From positions 1-64,000 of the forward strand of contig PDIM01010326.1 in the NCBI GenBank assembly GCA_002811675.1: a stretch of DNA of 64,000 nt, written 5' to 3'. The notes under the pieces were generated by a model. The model was not told where the DNA came from, did no database searches, and saw only the letters and a program-made list of their open reading frames with translations. The position numbers were made by a program, and so were the translations under genes. Positions 1 through 9,900 of the stretch are shown in pieces (the first letter of the stretch is position 1; every line of letters starts with the position of its first letter). The DNA is from Ichthyosporea sp. XGB-2017a (Eukaryota > Opisthokonta > Ichthyosporea).

Positions 1-318
1 TTCCCCTTCTTCTCGTTCGTCTCGGAGCTGCTCTGCTTCCCTTATGTGACGTTTTGCTTCTGCTAGGTTCCTCTCTGCCCTTTGTATCACCCTCTCGTCC
101 AGGTTTAAGAATTCACGATCATCTGTTTGACGATCTGTCATTCGTAGGATGACGAATGCGTTTGCTATCGGCTCATTTGCTCTTGTTCTTATAGTGTCCT
201 CGTCTCCCAGGAGACGCCCTTCCTCGAATTGTTCTTCCAGAACCCTAGCTCTCTGTTCCAGCGCTCTTAGTTCGGCAACGAGATTCAGCTCTTGCTCCCT
301 CAGCTCTTGCGCGTTCAT
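1..318 (-). CDS. Partial charged alpha-helical ORF, possibly a retroelement gag N-terminus
   Basis: On the minus strand an ATG at 318-316 opens a frame that stays open to the window edge (106 codons, 3' end missing). The translation begins MNAQELREQELNLVAEL and is dominated by E, R, L, A and Q with heptad-like spacing, so a long helix or coiled coil is likely. It has no Cys, no signal peptide and no membrane segment. I do not recognise the family. The charged helical start, and the retrotransposon debris at the other end of the window, make a gag-like protein conceivable, but no LTR or zinc knuckle is visible. It could equally be an ordinary hypothetical protein. Its codon pattern looks like real coding sequence; the complementary reading is Ser-rich and unconvincing. 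Confidence 0.5.
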   Translation of the reverse strand, partial: MNAQELREQELNLVAELRALEQRARVLEEQFEEGRLLGDEDTIRTRANEPIANAFVILRMTDRQTDDREFLNLDERVIQRAERNLAEAKRHIREAEQLRDEREEGE

Positions 319-2689
319 ATCGCACTCTATGAATCCGAAAATCAAAACTGAAGATTCCGTCGTTATGGGGAAAAAAGACACTTCGCCAAGAGAAAAAAAC
401 TTGAAAAGTGAATTGGTAGTATTATTGTCGTATGAACTCTGTGTCAAAAGTCACATGTCGGAATAAAATTCATAATACATAATTCATAATTCTATATATA
501 TAATATATATAGTAATCCTTTAAATAATGGGTGTGAAGAATAAATGAGGTACATCTTATGATCTATTCTTCACTTAGGATTTCCTTGGATGATGTGGCAG
601 GCAACTAGTCACGCGGCTTGCAGGGCGGCCGGCGGGATGTAAGGATGTCGGAGCGGATGTGAGCATCCGTGCGGATCCTCGCTCGTTTTAACCAGACCCA
701 ACAGACCTACTACAGACCCCACAAGACCTACCATACACAAACCAAATCTAATTCGATCTCGCCAACCATACATAACCCTCACCCTAACCCTCCACGTAGG
801 TCGGATCCAGTACTTTGATCAGATCCAAAATTCTCGGACCTAAATTATAAGAAGGGAAAGAAATTATGAATAATGGGAGCAATATATTGGCGCTGATTTG
901 GCCACTCTCTGAATGTGAAATGTTGCTGTGACTGCAAATTCGTATACTGTACTCATGTTGAAATTGCAAGTAAGATTTAAGGACCATTGCAGAGTGAAAT
1001 AAGCAAAGTTATAAATTATATATTATAACTTAATGCTGATTTCATATATTTTCCCTCTATAATTACAATTAGCTTCGACGTACACAGCTATCGCCTAGTT
1101 GAGATTGTATTATAATTATGCTGTAACACGGGGTCGACCTTGAGCTTTACCGCTTTATAGTCATCTAAACAATGGAAGACGCGGGCCCTTACCCTTAAAC
1201 TTGTAATAAGACATAAGAAAATATACTCCTTTATCGACCAAGTTTAGAGCATTCGATACCAAATGTCTGTAGTTAGTCTCTTACAAGAAATATATATCCT
1301 AAAATGTTTTTGAGGCTTTTACCCTTATAAAAAAAATGAATTCCCAAAATAAGCAAAATAATAATAACAAAATAATAATAAAAACAAACGAAAATAGAAA
1401 AAGTCATTTATTTGAGCGGGGTTGTCCATGCTCATTTTACACTGAGAAAGTGTAGGTGGAGGGTCATGATTGGACAAATAAGAAGAAGCGAACGATTTTT
1501 ACACCAGCTGAAGATAGAATATTCTTCCTGCATCCGGAGTAACCACTGAGTAACCCCTGGCGCTCTAAAGACGATAGTTATTACAAGTTACATGCCACAA
1601 GTACAGTACATTATATCAATCGCGGCACGTGTCGTATAATCTTCACGAAAGTTGAGCCGAGAGGTCACATGTGACAATTTAAATTATAACATAAGACCCC
1701 AAGCAAGCCGAGCAGGCCCAGCAGCCAATGAGGATGGAGATAAATCCCCCATTTTGGCCTTTCTCCACACGCAGGATTCCCAAGCAACCAATGAACATGT
1801 CTGAACTGGTCTAACACTCTATTCCCTTTTCTGGTAAAAACAACCTGATAAATTTTCAAACCAGAGTGGGCGTTGCAGCAGGTCTCCCTGATCAACTTAA
1901 TTTTTTCTAGCTAAATTAATGAACACATTTTCTCAAAATTTAAAGGGGCCGCCGGTGATCGCTTTTAATTTGATACAATTCATGATATGATTGATCGCAC
2001 GAAGCTCCCCAAATTGGAAAAGTGATAGCCCTCCAAAAGAAATTTCCAAATTGTATGAGCCAAAGTGTTTTCCTCATAGATTTCAGATATGAACCTCGTG
2101 TTTTTATACAAGTACAGCTGTACGTCCTCGTCACAGCAAGAATATTGTCAGTATAGCTACACACCAAAGACTGGTTAAATTACACATATTGTTTTCTACA
2201 ATATAGCCCGGTCATGCGCCAGACGTACTTAGCTGTAGTACATGATGTACAGGCGCCGCACTGCATGCGCCAGTCCGACTAGCTAGTCATGTTCCAGGAC
2301 GCTCGCCAGCCAGCAGGCCACAACAGCTTGCCCAAATGATAGGCCAAATGATAGGCCAATTAATTAAATTTCAATGTCACTTGGCAGCAAAAAAACCAAT
2401 AATAATATTATTGTATACAAACTGAAACTAATAAAAGGGAGAATGGGCCGCTCGTGTCTGAAATTTTCTCTTTAGTTTTGAGATTTATTAGATTTTGGAT
2501 TTGGTTACTTAGATTTCGGAATTTTTTTTTGTAAAGTTCAGAATTTGAGTGCTTTTTTTATTGTTTAGTGAATTTTTCATTCAGTTGTGGACGTACATTT
2601 CTTTCTTTTTTGTATAGTTCATTTTGTATATTTGCTTCTTTAATCATTGTGTTTTGTTTGTAAAAAGAAAGTAGAAAAAAGTTGCCATT
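319..2689. other. Gene-free spacer with AT-rich repeats and promoter-like motifs
   Basis: No ORF here is convincing. The spacer contains a TA-rich tract near 491-510, a telomere-like CCCTAACCCT at 782-791 next to CCCTCA, an AATAAT/AACAAA simple repeat around 1353-1395, CCAAT boxes near 1725 and 1790, a direct repeat of CATGCGCCAG (2213-2222 and 2264-2273) and a tandem 12-bp duplication of CCAAATGATAGG (2332-2355). The TAATAAAAGGG near 2427-2437 is a possible core promoter element for the downstream P-ATPase gene. Confidence 0.5.
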
Positions 2690-5600
2690 ATGAGGAACAT
2701 ATTGGCACTTCTTGTTTTGGTATTGGTCCTTGGTTTGTCCTCTGGTGAAACGTACTTCAATACACCCAATGAAGGCTGCAGCCTGAAGGTTACTAAAGAC
2801 TGCCCTGTTCTTTGTGTAAGGCAATATTCAGACTGCCCTGCCAAAGTTAAGCCCCAGACATGTGATACTGGATACGTGTTGTGCCCAGACTTGTCTTGTC
2901 ATGAGGGAACTGATGCCACTACTGCATGTGCAGGAGTTAGCAACCCTTGTATGTGCGAATCCTTTACAGAGTATCAAAGGCCTGCAGATGATGTTTTTTA
3001 TCCCTGTAGTAGTACTGAAGTCACAATTCAGCCATTCAATACCTCAGATCCTAGCCAGGTTTTTGACGAGTGTGCCAAATTATACAATGTACCCAGTGAT
3101 GCTATTTTAACATCATCACGGGCATCTGCCAATGAGACAGAGTTGATGCTTTCTTGTACAGCGGTGCCTATTGAGTATTTCAATGGTACAGAACTTGGAT
3201 TTCTTATCTTTTATGCGTATTTTGGCTTCCAGATTTTGTCATTTGTTTGCTACTACGCATACAAGAAATTCTTGGAGAGAAACATGCCTGCTCACCCAAA
3301 GAAAACAGTTGCTTTGGGGACTGTGCAATATGGTTATCGATTCGATTTGTTTGGAACTTTCAACAAGTATCTGCTGATCCTGACAAGTGCTGGATGGTTG
3401 GGTTTGCTTGTGTTTATTGATATGGATTATTATTCACTTGTCAATGGCAAGGACGAACAGCAAGTGTTCTGGAACACCCCCAATCAAATGACCTGGTTTA
3501 TCGTTATATGGCACGTTACGTTGGTGTGGCTTGGAGTTTTGAAATTTAAATCCAACCATTTGGTTAGCTTTTTCCGCATCGAAGTTCCTCTTAGCAGGGC
3601 CACATATGTGGAATTTTGGACACCAGAGGAAACAGAAGTATTTCTTGCTGACGCCGATATCTGGTCAAGAATCATTCAAAAGGTTGAGTGTTGGTTCCAC
3701 GAAAACATTGAATGCCCAGGGGCTTATGAAATGTGCCCAGTTTCTTCGACCGAGTTGGGTGCACGCTATGTGCATTTTAGATGCTTGCGATATGTCTATG
3801 ACGAGAAAGCTGCTATATTTGACACCCAGTCGGTTGATCTTGGCTACTCCGCTAGCGATGTGTATGAGCGTAACATCAACGGATTGACTACGGAAGAAGC
3901 TGTTAATAGACTGGAATTGGTTGGTGATAACTCTATTCACATTGAAGTTCCCTCCCTGCCAAAGGCAATGATGATGGAGTTTTTTGGTTACTTCTACATT
4001 TACCAGGTTATGTTGCTTATTATCTGGTACTACTTTGCTTACTGGAAGCTGGGTATTGCACAGACTATTTTGATTACAACCTCTGGTATGGTCAAAGTTG
4101 TTATCGGACTGATTGCTCAGAAGAGAATCCAAAAGATGACAAAAGTTAATCAGTTTTGCAAGGTTCGTAGAAATGGAGTTTGGGAATCCGTGCATGCAGA
4201 GAAAATCGTTCCTGGTGATGTCCTTTCGATCACTGACCCATCCGTTGTTCCGTGTGGGGCTGTGCTCTTGAAAGGGAGTGTCATTGTTGATGAAAGTATG
4301 CTTACTGGAGAGTCAATGCCTGTCCACAAGCAAGCTTTGGACAATACCTCTTCCCAGGTTGTGAATGTTGATGGAAAACACAAGAAAAACTACATTTTTG
4401 CTGGTACAGAAGTAAAGCAGATCAATGTTGAAGAAGGTGATAATGAAGGGGCCATTGCTTTGGTGTACGCTACAGCCGGTAGCACATTTAAAGGAAAGCT
4501 TATTCGCTCTATTCTTTTCCCATCTGCCGTGTCTTTTATTTTCAACACTCATCTTCTCTTTGTTTTCGCCATTCTTATTGTTTGGGCCTTCTGTGCTTTG
4601 GGTATCTGTGTATGGCTCCGAGGAAGTGGAGAAGTCAGTGCTTGGTTCTATGGAATGTTCTGTTTGTCTCAAATTCTTTCTCCTCTTCTCCCTGCTATGT
4701 TGGTTATTGGTCAATCCATGGCTGCTGCCCGTCTTAGAGGACAAAATATCTTTTGCATCAATTTTGAAAGGATTGTTATGGCAGGTAAGACTCAGCGATT
4801 CTGCTTCGATAAAACTGGAACGCTTACCCGCCAAGGTTTGGAATTTGTTGGTCTCCGACCTATTCACAGTGCAGCGGACTTTACTGAGCGAGTTAATCAT
4901 GTAAAGGATGCGCCACACAATTTGAAAGTGGCATTGTCAACTTGCCACAGTGTTTCATTACTCGGAGATAGAGCCATTGGTAACCCTGTCGACGTTGAAA
5001 TGTTTGCCTCCACGCAGTCTGTTTTGTCTGGGGCTCATCATGAAACTGTGACGCTGCCAAGCGGTGAAAAGCTGACTGTATTGAAAAGATTTGATTTTGA
5101 TCACGGTAAACAGTTGATGTCTGTCGTTGTAAGAGAAGAGTCCAATGGAGAGCACCATGTCTTTGTCAAGGGATCTTTTGAGAAAGTGAAAGGTATTAGT
5201 AATGAAAAATCACTTCCTTCAACCTTTGATGCCGTGAGTGCATCTTACGCTCGAGATGGACATTATACACTTTGTCTTGCGCACAAGTCACTTGGATGTG
5301 ATGTCACTGAAGAGCAGCTTGATCAAATGCATAGAGAAACCTGTGAAAATGAAGTTAATGCTATTGGACTTCTCTTGTTTCACAACAAGTTGAAGGACGA
5401 TACATGCGAAGCCATGGCCACCTTGAAGGAAGGTAGTGTTCGCCCAATTATGGTAACTGGTGACAATGCTTTGACTGGTATGTACATTGCCCGCGAATGT
5501 GGAATGGTGGAAAAGAACTCGATTGTGCGATTTGGTGACCTTGATGCGAATGGAAAGCTTGTTTGGGAGGACTTCGCTGCTGGTGACGAAAAGGCAAAGA

Positions 5601-6856
5601 AGACTGACAAAAAGAGTGATGAAATGGAAATTTTTTCTCCTCTTGCTATGAGTGCTGCTCCTAAGGTTGAACTCGCTGTTACTGGTAAAGTATTCAATGC
5701 AATGATTGAAGATGGATCCATCGAAGAATATTTGGACGACATTCGAGTGTTTGCTCGAATGACCCCTGATGACAAAGTCAACTGTGTGAAACTGCAAATG
5801 AACAGAGGTGTCACCGCAATGTGTGGTGATGGAGGTAATGATTGTGGGGCGCTACGAGCTGCCCATGCTGGTATTGCTTTTAGCAGCGCCGAAGCTTCCA
5901 TTGTTTCTCCTTTCAGTACCAAAGAAACTGGTGTGAACAACTGTGTACTTTTGTTGAGAGAAGGAAGAGCTGCTCTTGCCACTTCATTCGCTTGTTACAA
6001 GTATTTGCTGATGTATGGGGAATCCTGTGTATTTTTGAAGATGATGATGTACTACTTTTCGGCTATTTCTGCTGAATGGATATGGATTCTTATGGATGGT
6101 TTTCTCGTTCCGATTATGTCTCTGGCCCTTACCTTGGCAAAGCCACACAAGAAATTGGCTAGCGTACGGCCCACAGCCCGACTTTTGGGATATGAAACAT
6201 TCTTGGCCGTTGTTGGACAAGTTTTCATTAATTTGTGGTTTGGAATTGGATGTATTATCTTTTTGTATGCACAGGACTGGTTTTCGTGCATGCAATTTGA
6301 TGGTAGTGTGATTGATGGCGCCAAGTGGTGGCTTTTGGGAGATAACTATGAAGCAGAAGTTATTGCTGTTGTTTTAATTTCGCAGATTGTGAATGCTGCA
6401 GGTTATTCCAGTTTTGGCGGTGAATTCCGTGCACCATTCTATCGCAATTACTTTCTCTGTATTTGTTATGTTGCTGGGATGGCGCTTGTGTCGGTCTTTG
6501 TTTTGGCAGATCCCAACCCCGTGTCATGTTGGTTCCGTATCAACTGTGGGGATCCCGATGTTCTTGTAGGTCTTGGCTACCCCAGACCATACTGGTATAT
6601 TGAGCCATATAATAATCCTAATGGCCACAATGTTATGCCTATGGAGTTCAGATGGAAACTCTATTTGATTCTTTTGGCTAACGTAGCAGCCGGAATCCTG
6701 TACCATGCCGTTGGAATTTTGGGACCAGTCCGAAAGGCCATCCTGAGGTACATTGCTGCAAAACAAGCATCTCGCACTTCACGAAACGTTGGAAAACAAA
6801 GCGTACAAGGAAAGAAAGTTGTTGACTGTCAGTCACCAGATGACCTTGTCGTCTAA
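2690..6856 (+). CDS. P5B-type P-type ATPase with a signal peptide and Cys-rich luminal N-terminus
   Basis: A 1388-residue single-exon P-type ATPase. TGES of the actuator domain is at 539-542, the phosphorylated DKTGTLT starts at 707, and the hinge reads GDGGND at 1046-1051, where the family normally has GDGAND. The following CGALRAAHAGIAFS stretch and the context FCINFERI before DKTGTLT match the P5B (ATP13A) branch, whose characterised members are endolysosomal polyamine or metal-linked pumps. The M4 motif, usually PPALP in P5B, reads SPLLP here. The N-terminus is odd: a signal peptide (residues 1-18) is followed by about 145 residues rich in Cys and N-glycosylation sites, then a membrane helix near 165-190. 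Standard P5B pumps start with a cytosolic region. The start is the first ATG and the only one giving the signal peptide. AATAAA lies at 6897-6902. It converges on the LRR gene, 89 bp between stops. Substrate unknown. Confidence 0.93.
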   Translation: MRNILALLVLVLVLGLSSGETYFNTPNEGCSLKVTKDCPVLCVRQYSDCPAKVKPQTCDTGYVLCPDLSCHEGTDATTACAGVSNPCMCESFTEYQRPADDVFYPCSSTEVTIQPFNTSDPSQVFDECAKLYNVPSDAILTSSRASANETELMLSCTAVPIEYFNGTELGFLIFYAYFGFQILSFVCYYAYKKFLERNMPAHPKKTVALGTVQYGYRFDLFGTFNKYLLILTSAGWLGLLVFIDMDYYSLVNGKDEQQVFWNTPNQMTWFIVIWHVTLVWLGVLKFKSNHLVSFFRIEVPLSRATYVEFWTPEETEVFLADADIWSRIIQKVECWFHENIECPGAYEMCPVSSTELGARYVHFRCLRYVYDEKAAIFDTQSVDLGYSASDVYERNINGLTTEEAVNRLELVGDNSIHIEVPSLPKAMMMEFFGYFYIYQVMLLIIWYYFAYWKLGIAQTILITTSGMVKVVIGLIAQKRIQKMTKVNQFCKVRRNGVWESVHAEKIVPGDVLSITDPSVVPCGAVLLKGSVIVDESMLTGESMPVHKQALDNTSSQVVNVDGKHKKNYIFAGTEVKQINVEEGDNEGAIALVYATAGSTFKGKLIRSILFPSAVSFIFNTHLLFVFAILIVWAFCALGICVWLRGSGEVSAWFYGMFCLSQILSPLLPAMLVIGQSMAAARLRGQNIFCINFERIVMAGKTQRFCFDKTGTLTRQGLEFVGLRPIHSAADFTERVNHVKDAPHNLKVALSTCHSVSLLGDRAIGNPVDVEMFASTQSVLSGAHHETVTLPSGEKLTVLKRFDFDHGKQLMSVVVREESNGEHHVFVKGSFEKVKGISNEKSLPSTFDAVSASYARDGHYTLCLAHKSLGCDVTEEQLDQMHRETCENEVNAIGLLLFHNKLKDDTCEAMATLKEGSVRPIMVTGDNALTGMYIARECGMVEKNSIVRFGDLDANGKLVWEDFAAGDEKAKKTDKKSDEMEIFSPLAMSAAPKVELAVTGKVFNAMIEDGSIEEYLDDIRVFARMTPDDKVNCVKLQMNRGVTAMCGDGGNDCGALRAAHAGIAFSSAEASIVSPFSTKETGVNNCVLLLREGRAALATSFACYKYLLMYGESCVFLKMMMYYFSAISAEWIWILMDGFLVPIMSLALTLAKPHKKLASVRPTARLLGYETFLAVVGQVFINLWFGIGCIIFLYAQDWFSCMQFDGSVIDGAKWWLLGDNYEAEVIAVVLISQIVNAAGYSSFGGEFRAPFYRNYFLCICYVAGMALVSVFVLADPNPVSCWFRINCGDPDVLVGLGYPRPYWYIEPYNNPNGHNVMPMEFRWKLYLILLANVAAGILYHAVGILGPVRKAILRYIAAKQASRTSRNVGKQSVQGKKVVDCQSPDDLVV

Positions 6857-6945
6857 AATGTAACACCTCTCAAAACAGAAAATACACTATCTAAACAATA
6901 AAACGATTACTACATAGAATTTATTTCGTTGATGACTATACATAG

Positions 6946-9900
6946 TTAGGTTTCTAAACGGATTCCTTGCTCTTCTCGTTTTTGAACTGCCTTTTTTACA
7001 ATAACACCCATGATTATGCAAACACAGAATATACTTAAGAAGGGGACGCAGACCTCGAGCGGGATGTTATACTTAGTTTCATTGTAGTGACCTTCTTCGT
7101 AGTTTGTGACTTTCCTCCTAACATTACTCATGCTCTCAGCATATGAGCGTGCACATGGGTCACAGGTCTCTCTTGCTAATGGGTGATTTGGGAGTCCTTC
7201 AATTCTGCACCTTCTACAGCCTTTACTTCCCAAACAGTCAGCTTGCCCCGGATCTAGGAAACACGCGAAGCTGAAAGGTGCATATATGTGCTCATCATGG
7301 TTATAGCTGCTTTCGAAACATTGCGACTTAGCGCACACATTAACGGAGGGTTTAGAAGTACTGGCGTCTGATGCACTAAGCACAAGGGAATTATTGCTTA
7401 GAGTGGAACTTTCCTCTGCTTCTGGGTCCTTACTCGTTGTGCCTACACAGAGAAGACGTTAATGTTTAAATAGTGGAAGTGAAAATAACGAAACTGTACT
7501 GAACGTATGCTTACCTGATTTCATTTCTTTGGCCATTTCTTTTGCTTTCTGCACGCCCGACTCCTCAGCGGCAGTTACCAAATTGACTTCTGTGCCGTCC
7601 TGTGCTTGCGCCACAAGGTTTGATAACTGAGCTCGGCCTGTAAAAGACTCTGCGATTTGATTTATAAACTGTTCTGTCACCATAGCACTCTGATATTCTA
7701 CCTCAGCGCAGGCTTCCCCTTTGCGCTTAGCCTGCGCTGTATTTGATTCATCGCACACATTTGACGAACTTTCCGTGAAATTGTTTTCCAGATCTGCTCT
7801 TCTAAATCTAGAACCGGATTCCTCCTCGTCTTCGTCTTCTGGGAGGGGGAAAATCACGTTAGCACCAATACCTCTTAGGTAGTTCAGGGCCTCACCAACA
7901 GGAAGATATTTAAAAGTAAGCTTACACGACTGCGGACATTGTTTTTTGGCGGGTACTTCAACAACGCCCTTTGCGAAATCTACTGTGGCTTGTGATGTAA
8001 TATTCGAATATGCTTTTTGCGTAAGTAAAGTCCTAAAATATACCTTCCCAAACGCAGCCTTGAGCTCCATACATATCTCTTCTGCAGTGTTTCTGTCAGC
8101 TTCTGTTTTAACATGACATTTAGCCAAAAGTTCTGATGTCCCCAGAGCAAACGACATAGACAGGGTGGGGCCCGTAACTTCCGTTTTGGTGTCTGTAAAA
8201 GGTTTACTGTCCCTAGCGTCTTGAACTGCATCTTCATTCACAACCGGGTCTTTTGTTTGTTGCCCTGTTGCATTGTCCGAATCTAATCCAGATTCCTGGT
8301 CTTCTTCGTTTTCTTCTTCCTTTTCATCAAGAAGTTCGCGCACGAGTTCTTCAACAAGAGCAGAAATTGCTTCGCCTTTGTTATCATCGTCTTTAACAAT
8401 GCTAAAATCACCGTCCTCCTGGATATCCTCGTCTTTTACAGCAGTGAAATACACTACTCTGTCTTTTTGTTGCTGATTATCCTTGTCGCGCATCTGGTTA
8501 TAGAGTTGGACTCTCTTACTTTCGTTTTCATTAATCTGTGAGACATATTTCTTTTCTTCTTCTAAGCTTAGTGTAAATGTTTCTTCATAGTGCTTATACT
8601 TTGTTGTGTCTATTGCAGGCTGATAGGTATTGTCTTCTAGAGCTTGAAGAGAGAATGTGGCTTGAAGAAGGCTCATATCCGTCATTTCTCGAATGGAGGT
8701 ATAGTCGCTGGTATCTTCAATATCATCATTTACACGAGCAAGGAACTTTTGGATATTTTCTTCCATTTGCTTTGCCTTTTCAGTTTCCGTTATGGAGTAC
8801 AAGATGTCGTTTCCTTCCTCATCTTTTACGGGAACGCATTGGCTTTTGCCATCCATTATTACAGCTTTTTTACCTACATCTTCGCACTCCTTAATTTTTT
8901 CTTGCTTGGGAGAACATTTGACTAAGGGAACGGCACTGTACATATTATAAATCTCACAATTGAATTTGTCCTTAGGGCACTGTGGGGAACATCTATCGCA
9001 CATGGTCTCGTAGTCTGTCTTCTTTAATGACTTGATAGTTTTTCGTTCTTTAGAGGCTCCCGGTGCCTCGCATGTTGCAGAAGGGTTTTTTTGAAGCAGG
9101 AGTTCTATGGTAGACTCATTTAAATCCCCATTTTCGGAAACATACTCTAATAGAAATGGTGCAATCAAGCAACATTTAAGATCATTTCCCGAAATATCCA
9201 TCACATGTATTGGGGAACCTTTAGCTCGTCGGCCCAAAAGAGATGGTGGGATTTCTGTAAGACCATTATTAGAAATGTCAATAGACTTTAGATAAGGGGT
9301 TTGCTCCGAACTTCCAAAAATCTGCTCGAAAAATCTGTTGTCCCCCAGATCCCGAACATTTCGCAATGCAACATGATTGATCTGCTGCATTCTATGGATT
9401 CCGATTGTGTAGTCCATTTTGGGCATATCTTCAAGAATTAACACACGAAGATTGATATTCTTTGCAAAGAAATTATCCGGAACAGCATCAATACCACTCA
9501 AAGACAAGATCTCAAGATGCTTTAGCGAAGTTAATGATTCGAAGGGAAAACCATCCATGCTAGACGAGAGACTAAGTTTCTGAATAAATAAGTGCTCAAG
9601 ATTGACCAATGGGGCAAAAATAGCTTTGCTCGTGGGATTGAGGGAAACTTCTATGTCCTCGAGAACAAGGAATTTAAGGCTTTTCAACCCAGAGAAGGAC
9701 TTCGGAGTTAATTCTATTTTCTCAATGCTGTCCTTTTTCCCTACTAATTTCAAACTCCTTAACTCATGAAGCTGGTGAAAAAAACCGTTTTCCTTTTCAG
9801 ACAAATCTGTGGATAACACTACCTTCAACGCATCGCCAGTCAACTTTTTCAAGTCAATCGTTTGCAATGAGCTTGCATAACGAAAAAAATCTGGTGTTAT

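Noticed and set aside
1665-1895. 76-codon minus-strand frame with repeated HWLLG
   Set aside because: The repeat only reflects two CCAAT-containing DNA strings; no other coding evidence.
3665-5982. Several 170-200 codon minus-strand frames inside the P5B gene
   Set aside because: They are shadows of a strongly conserved coding strand and have no domain or signal.
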